Below are positions 33,906-42,311 of a stretch of DNA of 64,000 bases, piece by piece. The notes beneath the pieces are model-generated. The model saw only the letters and a program-made list of their open reading frames with translations, had not been told where the DNA came from and searched no databases. Position 1 is the first letter of the stretch. Every line of letters starts with the position of its first letter. The DNA is from Granulosicoccus sp036478595 (GTDB lineage: Bacteria > Pseudomonadota > Gammaproteobacteria > Granulosicoccales > Granulosicoccaceae): contig JAZGEF010000034.1 of assembly GCA_036478595.1 (NCBI GenBank), forward strand, positions 1 to 64,000. Direction: 5' to 3'. Position numbers and translations under genes: made by a program.

Positions 33906-35571
33906 AACTCCAGCAAGGCCAGTTGTAGAGAAGCTACGTGGTTTGCCTAATCGCATATCATTAGTTTGGCTATTGCCAATACTCGCCGTTTTATTTGCGG
34001 CCTATATGTTGTGGCAAAGCTACGAAGAACGTGGCCCGCAAGTTGAGATAATCTTTGACGGTGCGGACGGCGTAGAGGCTGGTAGCACTCGTATCCGTCA
34101 TAAAGACGTTGATGTAGGAACGGTTGAGGAAGTACGCTTTGGCGATGATCTGGAAACGGTTGTAGTAGTAGCACGCCTTGATCCTGATGTTGCGCCATAT
34201 ATCGACGCCGACACACGCTTTTGGATTGTTAACGCTCGTATAAACACCACAGAAATCTCTGGGCTAAGCACGTTGTTATCAGGTGCCTATATCGAGGTTG
34301 ACTGGGACAGCACACCCGGTGACCGACAACGAACTTTTGAAGGGCTGCAAGAAGCTCCGCTAACTCAGCGCGGCACCCCGGGTATGCGCGTTACGTTAAA
34401 CGCGGATGAAGCCGGTTATATTTATGTCGGCTCGCCAGTATTTTTTCGGCAAATTGAAGTCGGCAGAGTAGAGCGCCGCAGGCTCCAAGATGATGGGCAG
34501 CAAGTGTTGTTTGATCTTTTTGTTGAAGCGCCGTATCACAAACATATCTATCAAAACACCCGCTTTTTTGGTGTATCGGGTGTTGAAGCCAACTTGACTG
34601 CCGACGGTGCGTCGGTTCGGGTTGAATCGATCGCCGCGTTATTCACCGGTGGTATCGCCTTCGTTAATAACAACTTACTAGAGGCAGAAGAGCCCATCAT
34701 GCGTGATGGCACTAATTTTAAACTCTATGACAATCGCCTTGCTGCATTGGATAGCTTTTTCGATGACGATGACGATGATCGATATCGCTATATGGTTGAG
34801 TTTTCCGGAACGATTAAGGGCTTGCGCGCAGGCGCAGCTATCGAATACAACGGGTTGCGAGTAGGGCGGGTGTTGAATGTGTCCTTAGGTGAAGCCGCTG
34901 AAGGCGAATCGGTTGGTGATCCAACCAAAGCGCGGGCAGTATTGCAATTTCAGCCTCGACGTTTGGGCGTAAAAAAGATTAGCAAGGAGGCGTTTAATCA
35001 AACATTACAGAGCTACGTAAATAGGGGCATTCGCGTGCAGTTGGCCTCGGGTAATATTCTGACAGGCTCTTTGATGGTCAAGCTAGTAGAAATGCCTGAT
35101 GAGCCCGCCTACGAAGTTGATTTTACCCAACAGCCGTATCCGATGTTGCCCACTACCCAATCTAACATTTCGGCTGTCACCGCTGATGTTGAAACGCTGA
35201 TTAAGAATTTGTCTGAACTACCACTTAGCAGCTTAGTAACAGCAGCTACGGATTTGATTTCGGATACCCGTACATTAGTGGCAAGTTCTGATACACAAGC
35301 ATTGCCCGCACAGATAACTGAAACATTGGCCTCATTTTCGACTGCGGCCAAACAACTGGAGCGCGCATCGGGTGATCTGCCAGTGATGATGAAAGCACTA
35401 ACGTCAGCTTCACGTAATGCAGACGATGTCTTGTCAGGCTTGTCTCCTGACTCTGAACTATACGTTGAATTGGCTGCAGCTGTTCGAGAGCTTCGAGTTG
35501 CAGCAAAATCGATTGCGGCGTTTGCAGAGTTGCTTGAAGAAAACCCCAATGCGGTGCTTACGGGGCGATAA
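33895..35571 (+). CDS. pqiB: PqiB, MCE-domain lipid-transport protein
   Basis: The 558-residue protein has one N-terminal membrane helix (about 21-40) and three MlaD/MCE domains: about 47-140, 160-260 and 290-410. VEIIFDGADGVEAGSTRIR, then GMRVTLNADEAGYIYVGSPV mark the first two, and YMVEFSGTIKGLRAGAAIEY the third. The C-terminal 130 residues are helical. In E. coli, PqiB rings stack to make a tube across the periplasm. The fit with PqiA upstream and PqiC downstream is complete. Confidence 0.95.
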   Translation: MARRTPARPVVEKLRGLPNRISLVWLLPILAVLFAAYMLWQSYEERGPQVEIIFDGADGVEAGSTRIRHKDVDVGTVEEVRFGDDLETVVVVARLDPDVAPYIDADTRFWIVNARINTTEISGLSTLLSGAYIEVDWDSTPGDRQRTFEGLQEAPLTQRGTPGMRVTLNADEAGYIYVGSPVFFRQIEVGRVERRRLQDDGQQVLFDLFVEAPYHKHIYQNTRFFGVSGVEANLTADGASVRVESIAALFTGGIAFVNNNLLEAEEPIMRDGTNFKLYDNRLAALDSFFDDDDDDRYRYMVEFSGTIKGLRAGAAIEYNGLRVGRVLNVSLGEAAEGESVGDPTKARAVLQFQPRRLGVKKISKEAFNQTLQSYVNRGIRVQLASGNILTGSLMVKLVEMPDEPAYEVDFTQQPYPMLPTTQSNISAVTADVETLIKNLSELPLSSLVTAATDLISDTRTLVASSDTQALPAQITETLASFSTAAKQLERASGDLPVMMKALTSASRNADDVLSGLSPDSELYVELAAAVRELRVAAKSIAAFAELLEENPNAVLTGR

Positions 35572-36176
35572 TGGCAATAGTTATGAAAAACCGAATGGTA
35601 TTATCAACACTGTCGCTGCTAGCGCTATTGCTAGGATCAGCATGTGGTAGTGGCCCTCCAGCAAAGATGTATTTGTTGGAACCCGTGCTAGCACCTGAGT
35701 TAGTAGAGCCAATGGCCAAGGTTACCGATCTTGGCATAACAGTGGTGAGCTTACCGGGTTACGCTAGTGATCCCCGCATTGCCAGTCGTAGCCAAGAGCG
35801 CTTGATTGTTCAGGCCGAAAGGCACCGCTGGGCAGAAGATCCCGAAGAGGCGATAACGCGTGTCCTTGCTGATCGTTTGCGTTATATCACCAAAGCCAAT
35901 GTGGTCACTGAGCCTTGGCCGCGCGGTTATGAACCGCAAGCCCGGGTAGAAGTCAGCTTTGATAGACTGCTCCGCGAAAGCAGCGGTGGTGTTGAGATGG
36001 CGGGTCAAATAAAAATCATTGCAGGCGATGGTAGAAGCGTGAAGGCAATACGTACATTTCAGGTTATTCATTACGCTGAATCAACCGAATTCAGGGCGTA
36101 CTTTTCGGCGGTGGCTGCAGGTATTAACGATATCGTCCGAATCGCTACAGCAGCTATGCGTAGCAGCATCAAATAA
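35571..36176 (+). CDS. pqiC: PqiC-like outer-membrane lipoprotein
   Basis: The 201-residue protein has a signal with a lipoprotein-like site (LLALLLGSACGSG) and the ABC-type-transport-auxiliary/PqiC fold: a KMYLLEPV start, IASRSQERLIVQ, then RWAEDPEEAITRVLADRL. PqiC sits on the inner face of the outer membrane and closes the Pqi tube. ATG 35571 overlaps the pqiB stop; ATG 35583 would also fit. Confidence 0.9.
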   Translation: MAIVMKNRMVLSTLSLLALLLGSACGSGPPAKMYLLEPVLAPELVEPMAKVTDLGITVVSLPGYASDPRIASRSQERLIVQAERHRWAEDPEEAITRVLADRLRYITKANVVTEPWPRGYEPQARVEVSFDRLLRESSGGVEMAGQIKIIAGDGRSVKAIRTFQVIHYAESTEFRAYFSAVAAGINDIVRIATAAMRSSIK

Positions 36177-36334
36177 TTTCCCTTTCAAACCCTATCGCTA
36201 TGGTCTTGCGGTAGAGTGGCGTTGCTCTCGTTCTAAGCGCACCATTAAATGTTTCGCCTACAACAGCTCGGACCGCAAACCAAGTTAGGGCGTAAGCTTG
36301 AATATTGGAAAAATCAAAAGAGCTTAGCAAACGC

Positions 36335-37561
36335 ATGAATTCAATTCGACCGCTTATCCCTTTACTGATAGCAGCCGGCATATTGTTGGCTGGCAACGGA
36401 ATGCAGGGCACCTTGGTAGCGTTACGTGGTGCAGCTGAAGGGTTCTCTACAACACTCATTGGCTTCATGGGGGCTGCGTATTTTGCAGGCTTTCTGTTAG
36501 GTTGCACCGTAGTGCCACGTTTGATTCGTTCTGTTGGACATGTGCGTACCTTTGCATCCCTTGCAGCAATTGCGGCCAGTGCGAGCCTCACCTTAGTGTT
36601 GCTTATTGATCCGCTTGTATGGATCCCTATGCGTTTGCTGGCAGGGTTTTGTTTTTCAGGATTGTTTACTACCATCGAGAGCTGGATTAATGCGGGTGTC
36701 AATAATCAGGATCGCGGGCGAGTGCTATCGTTCTATCGCATTATCGATCTGTCGGTGGTCACCGGTGGTCAATTTTTAATACCAGCTTTAGGAGTCGCAG
36801 GTTTTTCAGTGTTTGCCGTGTTGTCTATCATGATCACCTTGTCACTGGTGCCGGTGTCCCTGGCGGACAGATCTCAGCCTAAACCGCCATCTGAATTTAA
36901 GTTTAATCCGATGTATCTATGGAGATTGTCACCGATAGCATGCATCGGTTGTTTGGCAATAGGATTGACTAATTCAGCATTTCGATTGGTCGGGCCTTTG
37001 TATGCGCAGTTTATTGGCTTGTCTGTCAACGATGTGGCCACCTTTCTAAGTGCTGGTATCATTGGCGGCGCTGTATTGCAATATCCCTTGGGCTCACTCT
37101 CTGATAAAAAAGACCGGCGTGTTGTGTTAATTGCAGCAACCGCTGGTGCAACGGCTGCGGGTTTATTTCTCTCGTTTGTAGCAGGCACATCACCACTACT
37201 AAACTATATCGGCATTTTTATATTTGGCGCGTTTGCCTTGCCGTTGTACTCATTGTCAGCAGCGCATGCCAACGATCACGCTAAAGAAGGGGATTACGTT
37301 ATTGTCGCTGCAGGCTTGACGTTCTTCTTCTCGATGGGAGCCATGGTTGGTCCGGTGGTTTCTAGTGTGCTGATAGATCAATTCGGCCCAAGGGCATTGT
37401 TTAGTTTTACGTCTGCAGTGCACGGTATGTTGATAATACTAACATTGTGGCGTATGCGTGCACGTGCCGCAGTGCCTTTGTCGGGCCGCAGCCGCTTTGT
37501 TGCACTATTGCGCACGTCGCCTGCGATGTTTAGGTTGGCGCGCAAGCGCAAACAGGATTAG
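36335..37561 (+). CDS. MFS transporter, YcaD-like
   Basis: The protein has 12 predicted membrane helices. The motif-A-like loop between helices 2 and 3 reads GCTVVPRLIRSVGHVR, and the corresponding loop in the second half reads GSLSDKKDRR. NGMQGTLVALRGAAEGFS at the N-terminus is typical of the YcaD group. Substrate unknown. ATG 36335 gives 408 residues; the TTG at 36305 adds ten. Its stop overlaps the last bases of the convergent hydratase gene. Confidence 0.85.
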   Translation: MNSIRPLIPLLIAAGILLAGNGMQGTLVALRGAAEGFSTTLIGFMGAAYFAGFLLGCTVVPRLIRSVGHVRTFASLAAIAASASLTLVLLIDPLVWIPMRLLAGFCFSGLFTTIESWINAGVNNQDRGRVLSFYRIIDLSVVTGGQFLIPALGVAGFSVFAVLSIMITLSLVPVSLADRSQPKPPSEFKFNPMYLWRLSPIACIGCLAIGLTNSAFRLVGPLYAQFIGLSVNDVATFLSAGIIGGAVLQYPLGSLSDKKDRRVVLIAATAGATAAGLFLSFVAGTSPLLNYIGIFIFGAFALPLYSLSAAHANDHAKEGDYVIVAAGLTFFFSMGAMVGPVVSSVLIDQFGPRALFSFTSAVHGMLIILTLWRMRARAAVPLSGRSRFVALLRTSPAMFRLARKRKQD

Positions 37562-38403
37562 CCGGTGCATGCGACGCGCAGCTCTCCCAACTCACCAAAA
37601 TCTGCATGTAGTTGATCCCCTGCTTGAAGCATAACAGGGATTGTACAAGTGCCACAAAATATGAATTGCCCTGCTGCAATTTGTTTTCCAGCAAAGCGAT
37701 CAAAATTGAGTAGCCAGTGCAGCATACCGATCGGGCTGCCTGCAATGCTGTCGCCACTGTGTCCGCTTCTAACTTGCTTGCCGTTGATGCTGAGTGCTGT
37801 GAGCTGTGTTTGCCAATCACGTGTTTTCCAGCTGCGCTCTGGCTTGCCCACTATGACGCTATGATTTCCGCCACCGTCTGCAATAGCGCAAAGCCCAGGT
37901 TTTTCCGGGAGATTGTTTATCCGAGAGCCAATTAGCTCTAATCCTGGAGCGATCCAGTCGATGGCGTTCATCACCTGGCTCATAGAGATATCGCCAGCTG
38001 AGCCAGTGAGCGTGCTTTTTAGTCCAATGACAAATTCGGTTTCAACTTTCACAGGGTAGGCGGCTACAAGCGGAGCCTGCAAATCATGTTTGGTATCTTT
38101 GAAAATAAGCGTGTCACGACTAAACATTGGGCCAAAAAAAGGTTGGTTGAGCCCCAGTATCGTTTGAGTTTTAGCGTTGCTTGCACCTATTTTTATACCG
38201 CTGACGGTGTCGTCGCTGGCTTCAATAATGGCTTGTTGAATTGCGTAAGCTTCGTTTTCCATGGTGGGAAGCGGAGCACAGTCGATTTGCCTGCCGTCGA
38301 GACGAGCTTGTAACAGTGCGCTGGCAATGGTGTCGATCATGTGAATGTATTCTTGGTATGGAGTTTCGTTTGATAGTAACAAGATTGATCCTCTAGCAGC
38401 CAT
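37558..38403 (-). CDS. 2-keto-4-pentenoate hydratase/MhpD-family enzyme
   Basis: The protein follows the fumarylacetoacetate-hydrolase-fold MhpD pattern: IASALLQARLDGRQID near the N-terminus, GIKIGASNAKTQ, VETEFVIGL with the metal-binding Glu residues, and a C-terminal FCGTCTIPVML in place of the usual GTLT-type loop. Such enzymes hydrate 2-hydroxypenta-2,4-dienoate in meta-cleavage routes or act as decarboxylases. No meta-cleavage genes are nearby, so the substrate is unknown. ATG 38403 gives 281 residues; ATG 38340 would give 260 and start right at the conserved region. Confidence 0.8.
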   Translation of the reverse strand: MAARGSILLLSNETPYQEYIHMIDTIASALLQARLDGRQIDCAPLPTMENEAYAIQQAIIEASDDTVSGIKIGASNAKTQTILGLNQPFFGPMFSRDTLIFKDTKHDLQAPLVAAYPVKVETEFVIGLKSTLTGSAGDISMSQVMNAIDWIAPGLELIGSRINNLPEKPGLCAIADGGGNHSVIVGKPERSWKTRDWQTQLTALSINGKQVRSGHSGDSIAGSPIGMLHWLLNFDRFAGKQIAAGQFIFCGTCTIPVMLQAGDQLHADFGELGELRVACTG

Positions 38404-38585
38404 TCAATATCGCCCCATGAGCTGAATCGAGTACTCCCTAGTGCATCCGAGTCCCGTAGCCTGAGCCTGCTTGGGACGCTCGTGTTATAAACTACCGATT
38501 AACCAATGCCTTGATAACGGTTGAACTCAGGCAGCAGTGGGCCTACTCTATGGGTAAGAAATAAAGTCGATATAAGGGGAGCGTC

Positions 38586-39308
38586 ATTCTATTTGCTGGC
38601 CTGGGGAGCGAAGTCCGCAATACGACAGTTGTGGCTGCAGTGCTCTCAGCATTGTCGTTGGCGCTGTTTGTTTGGTGGTTTCAGCCCAATTTGCCTGCGT
38701 TGGCAGGCTACGCCTTGCTGGCGTTTACCGCCATATTCACGGTACCGCTACTTTATCGTCAAACAGGATTTACGCTTGAAGATGAGCTCGAGTGGCTGGA
38801 AGATCGTGAAGCGAAAGAACACATGCAACTAACCAAGCGTTTGCATGAGCTGCGTGATGAACTTACTAAACTCGATATCGGAGAAGGTGCTAGCCAAGCG
38901 ACACGCTTAACCGCCATGCTGGAAGATTATCATTCAGTGGTTGAGACTCGGTTTATCGGCAAAAAGAACAGCCCGATTGCCTACCTGGCCACCGCTCGTC
39001 GCGTTCAAAAACATGCCATACAAAATCTTAACGATGTCGTTGCGGTGGCGCACAGCCTCTCATCGATATCTCGAAACGATGACGACGGTGATCGCAGTGA
39101 TTCTAGGCGTGAAAAGTTTGAGCGCTTGAATCGTGAGCAGTCAGATCGATTGCAGGGATTACTTAGCGAAAATCGTAATCTGTTTGATGCGTTAACTGAC
39201 ACCGCGGTGGAGGTTGCTAATATCAGCTCATTTAGTGAGTTCGAACGCCTGGATACGCTGGCCCGATTGGTCACGATGTCTGAAATTGCCAGTCAATCTG
39301 GTAAGTAG
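38586..39308 (+). CDS. Membrane-anchored helical protein, possibly XpaC-like
   Basis: Residues up to about 60 contain two close membrane helices (ALSLALFVWWF and GYALLAFTAIFTVPLLY); the rest (about 170 residues) is charged and helical with a long coiled-coil appearance. The plan resembles XpaC-type proteins often found with VWA and TelA genes, but I would not press this. The start is unclear: GTG 38631 has no ribosome site, while AAGGGGA at 38574-38580 stands 5 bases before an in-frame ATT at 38586. I use 38586; the frame is open from 38565. It probably forms a unit with the VWA gene at 39362. Confidence 0.6.
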   Translation: MLFAGLGSEVRNTTVVAAVLSALSLALFVWWFQPNLPALAGYALLAFTAIFTVPLLYRQTGFTLEDELEWLEDREAKEHMQLTKRLHELRDELTKLDIGEGASQATRLTAMLEDYHSVVETRFIGKKNSPIAYLATARRVQKHAIQNLNDVVAVAHSLSSISRNDDDGDRSDSRREKFERLNREQSDRLQGLLSENRNLFDALTDTAVEVANISSFSEFERLDTLARLVTMSEIASQSGK

Positions 39309-39361
39309 CGTCTTGACTATGGCGCTGGCACAATGACGTTGAGCTAGCGATAATTAACAAT

Positions 39362-41056
39362 ATGAAAACAAGGAAGCAAACAATGGCTGCGAAAGCCAAC
39401 GTAACATCTATCTGCATTGTGGTATTCGCCACACTAGTGTTGTTTGGCTGTAAGCCTCGCATTGATTCTCAAGAAAAGGCTGAGGAGGCGATAGCTAAGG
39501 CAGTTGTCAAAAAGATCAAGCCCACTTTTCGCGAAAACCAGTCGCGCGCGAACATTCGCCTCAGCAAAACCAATTTGCTAAGCCTTCTGCCCAGCCTTGA
39601 TGAATACCCCATTGGCATTGGTCGGCGCGATAGCAATCAAGTGGAGTCGGTTGAGATTTTCACATCATCCGAGAAAGCAGGCAAAGGGCGCGATGGTTTT
39701 TATAACGAATTAGCTGAAGCGTTCAATCGACAAGGTGTCCACTTGTCTAATGGAAAAACAGCGGCTGTTTCGATACGCAAAATCGCATCGGGATTGGGTG
39801 CTCAGTTTATGTTGGCTGGCCAGTACACTCCTGATGCGTTTTCGCCAAGTAATTTTTTGTGGGGAGACATGCTGCGAGCTGCTGGTATCGACCTGCAGAC
39901 GATCGCCGACATTACTGCACCCAATACCGCAGGTATCATTGTCAAAAAATCTAAAGTGGATCTAATTACCAGCAACGGCGGCTTGGACGTGCCGAAGCTA
40001 CTCACCAATGTATCCAACGGATCGTTTTCGATGGGATATACCAATCCTTATCAATCCAGCACCGGCCTTAATTTTTTGTTGACAGTACTTAATGCGTTTT
40101 CTGATGGAGACGAATCACAGATGCTCTCACCCGATGTCGCCAGTGCGTTCGAAGCTTTTCAGGTGGGTGTGCCGTTTGTTGCTCAAACCACTTTACAAAT
40201 GCGCGATGCCGCACAAGGCAGTGGCGTATTGGACGCACTTGTCATGGAGCATCAGTCCTGGGTTAATGTCACTGGCATGAAGGGCTATGAGTTTATCCCG
40301 TTTGGCGTGCGCCACGATAGCCCGCTGTATGCCACACCGGAAGCCGATCAAGCAGAGCGCGAAGTGTTGCAGTTATTTGCTAAGTTTATCCAGCAGCAGC
40401 AGGCGGTAGTAGATCGTTTCGGCTTCGCACAAAATCCAGGCTATAAAACGGCCTACAATATTGATGATGCTTCGCTTATCGCTCAGGCGCAAACTATTTG
40501 GAAGCAAAAAAAATCAGGTGGTAGGCCTATCGCTGCGGTGTTCGTTGCTGATGTTTCAGGTTCAATGGAGGGCTCTCGAATGAAAAATTTGAAGCGTGCA
40601 CTAATTGAATCATCCGATTTAATCAGCGCTAACAATGCAATTGGCTTGGTTACCTTTAACGAGCATGTTAACGTTGATCTGAATGTGCGTAAATTTGACG
40701 TGCAGCAAAAATCGCTTTTTAACGGTGCAGTTGAACGATTGGTTACCGGTGGACGTACGGCCACAAACGATGGTGTGATGGTAGCTGCCAATTTGTTAGC
40801 TGAGTTTCGTAAGCAAAACCCTGATCACAAATTGCTAATATTTGTTTTATCTGACGGCGAGCGTAATCGAGGCTTAGATCTAAAAGCCGTGAGCGATCCA
40901 TTGGAGTGGTCTGGCATTCCAATTCATTCCATTGCTTATGAAGTTACGTCCGATGAAATGCGGCAACTCTCTAGCCTAGCTGAGGGCGCGTATGTTGAAT
41001 CCAGTGCGAGTTCAGCCGCGTATAGAATTGGTAACTTACTGAATTCTGAAATGTGA
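39362..41056 (+). CDS. Lipoprotein with solute-binding and VWA domains
   Basis: The 564-residue protein begins with a lipoprotein signal (TLVLFGC at about 31). Residues about 95-370 look like an extracellular solute-binding protein fold (VESVEIFTSSEKAGKGRDGF, GFSMGYTNPY-like blocks). A VWA domain fills about 395-555: FVADVSGSMEG gives the metal site, GGRTATNDG the Thr and VLSDGERNRG the Asp. Proteins joining these two domains are known, but the function is not. It stands between the XpaC-like gene and a small exported protein (41067), likely one operon. Confidence 0.82.
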   Translation: MKTRKQTMAAKANVTSICIVVFATLVLFGCKPRIDSQEKAEEAIAKAVVKKIKPTFRENQSRANIRLSKTNLLSLLPSLDEYPIGIGRRDSNQVESVEIFTSSEKAGKGRDGFYNELAEAFNRQGVHLSNGKTAAVSIRKIASGLGAQFMLAGQYTPDAFSPSNFLWGDMLRAAGIDLQTIADITAPNTAGIIVKKSKVDLITSNGGLDVPKLLTNVSNGSFSMGYTNPYQSSTGLNFLLTVLNAFSDGDESQMLSPDVASAFEAFQVGVPFVAQTTLQMRDAAQGSGVLDALVMEHQSWVNVTGMKGYEFIPFGVRHDSPLYATPEADQAEREVLQLFAKFIQQQQAVVDRFGFAQNPGYKTAYNIDDASLIAQAQTIWKQKKSGGRPIAAVFVADVSGSMEGSRMKNLKRALIESSDLISANNAIGLVTFNEHVNVDLNVRKFDVQQKSLFNGAVERLVTGGRTATNDGVMVAANLLAEFRKQNPDHKLLIFVLSDGERNRGLDLKAVSDPLEWSGIPIHSIAYEVTSDEMRQLSSLAEGAYVESSASSAAYRIGNLLNSEM

Positions 41057-41066
41057 GGCTAGCATT

Positions 41067-41456
41067 ATGAAATGGCTAAAAGTGTTTGCATTGTTCTTTG
41101 CAATGCATGCTGTCGGATGGGCAGCGGCGCATGTTTATCATGGCAATAATCCAAAAACGGTTTTGGTGGTAGCAGACACCTCGTTTATCATGAAGCCTAA
41201 GTTTGCTGCAATGCAAAATTGGATTGAAGATTTCGAAAGTAGCGGGCGTTACCAAAAAATACTGATGGGCACAGATAAAGCGATGATTGGCCCATTAGCT
41301 AACATTCGTTCTCGCAATTCGATATTTAGAGCGGCGTTTGGTAAAAGCTCGGCTGAAAGTTTGTTGCGTTACAGCAATACAATTGCTGACAAAAAAATAT
41401 GGCTCTCAGATGGCGGCATAGAACCTGACGGCTGGAGTATTGTTAAGTTTGACTAA
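41067..41456 (+). CDS. Small membrane-anchored hypothetical protein
   Basis: One hundred and twenty-nine residues with an N-terminal helix (LKVFALFFAMHAVGWAAA). The remainder has the start TVLVVADTSFIMKPKF, which looks like the first strand of a VWA fold, with DTS in place of DxSxS, but the domain is far too short. I do not recognise a family. It follows the VWA lipoprotein after 10 bases and overlaps the Nudix gene, so it was probably made together with them. Confidence 0.65.
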   Translation: MKWLKVFALFFAMHAVGWAAAHVYHGNNPKTVLVVADTSFIMKPKFAAMQNWIEDFESSGRYQKILMGTDKAMIGPLANIRSRNSIFRAAFGKSSAESLLRYSNTIADKKIWLSDGGIEPDGWSIVKFD

Positions 41457-42027
41457 ACGCGTAAAAATTCTAGACACGGCATTACTATCTGATTCTTGGG
41501 CTCAGCTAAGCAAAATTTCGTTTGAATATCTTCGTAGTGACGGCCAATGGCAACATCAAGAGCGTGAGGTTTATAACCGCGGTGACGGCGCTGCAATATT
41601 GTTGTACAACCTTGAACAACGCACCGTCGTACTGATCAAACAATTTCGATTACCTGTATATCTAGATGACAACGACGGTTTCTTAATCGAGGTGCCAGCA
41701 GGTGTGCTCGAGCAGAATAATCCAGAGCAGACAATCCGTTCAGAAACTGAGCAAGAGACGGGTTATCGGGTGTCTGAGATTTGTCAGTTATTTAGCGCCT
41801 ACGTCAGCCCTGGCTCAATCACAGAACGTATCCATTACTATCACGCCAGTTATACCGCTGACCAACGTATCTTTGAGGGGGGTGGGTTAGATAGTGAAGG
41901 TGAAGATATAGAAGTGATGGAAGTGGCCTTTGATGATGCAATGGCATGGATCACTACTGGGCAAATTCAAGACGCTAAAACGGTATTACTACTTCAACAT
42001 GCGGCTCTGACCCTGTTTAATGTTTAG
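41440..42027 (+). CDS. Nudix hydrolase, NudK/ADP-ribose pyrophosphatase-like
   Basis: The 195-residue protein matches NudK: an EREVYNRGDGAAILLYN strand, VVLIKQFRLPVY, then the Nudix box starting at PAGVLEQNNP and ending SETEQETGY, and a late FSAYVSPGSITERIHYY block. Nudix enzymes split nucleoside diphosphate sugars. In the box, the first of the paired metal-binding glutamates is Gln (EQET rather than EEXG), and Ser stands in the usual Arg place. So activity may be reduced or altered. The start is TTG 41440 or TTG 41449; both overlap the upstream gene's end. Confidence 0.82.
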   Translation: MLSLTKRVKILDTALLSDSWAQLSKISFEYLRSDGQWQHQEREVYNRGDGAAILLYNLEQRTVVLIKQFRLPVYLDDNDGFLIEVPAGVLEQNNPEQTIRSETEQETGYRVSEICQLFSAYVSPGSITERIHYYHASYTADQRIFEGGGLDSEGEDIEVMEVAFDDAMAWITTGQIQDAKTVLLLQHAALTLFNV

Positions 42028-42311
42028 GTAATGTTAGTCCGTGTAGAATCGGGTTTGGCGGCATCGACAGCGGCCCCGAATAGCGATCTAGCAACAACCT
42101 CTCTTCCCGTTATCCTGGCACAAGGTTAGCGGGGCTTTGATATGTAAACCGCATTTCATCGTGTTCAAGTGTTCAACAAAGTGCCAATTAGTTTGCACGG
42201 TTGTAAAAAAAAAGATTATTTATGCGCAATGAGAGCCAGTTCGCTGGCAATTTTGGGTAATTCGTTCTATCTACTGTAGTGATATACATTTATGACAATA
42301 TTGAGTTCGGA
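42028..42311. other. Gap before the surface-protein gene
   Basis: No gene is seen. GGCCCCG near 42078 and CGGGGCT near 42130 could pair over a 50-base loop, so a structured leader is conceivable. It does not match the c-di-GMP GEMM consensus as I know it. A run of nine A stands at about 42207. No clear promoter. Confidence 0.3.

Noticed and set aside
42040..42140. Possible c-di-GMP or other riboswitch before the surface-protein gene
   Set aside because: The pairing GGCCCCG/CGGGGCT is short and distant, and the known consensus bases of GEMM or other classes are not found.
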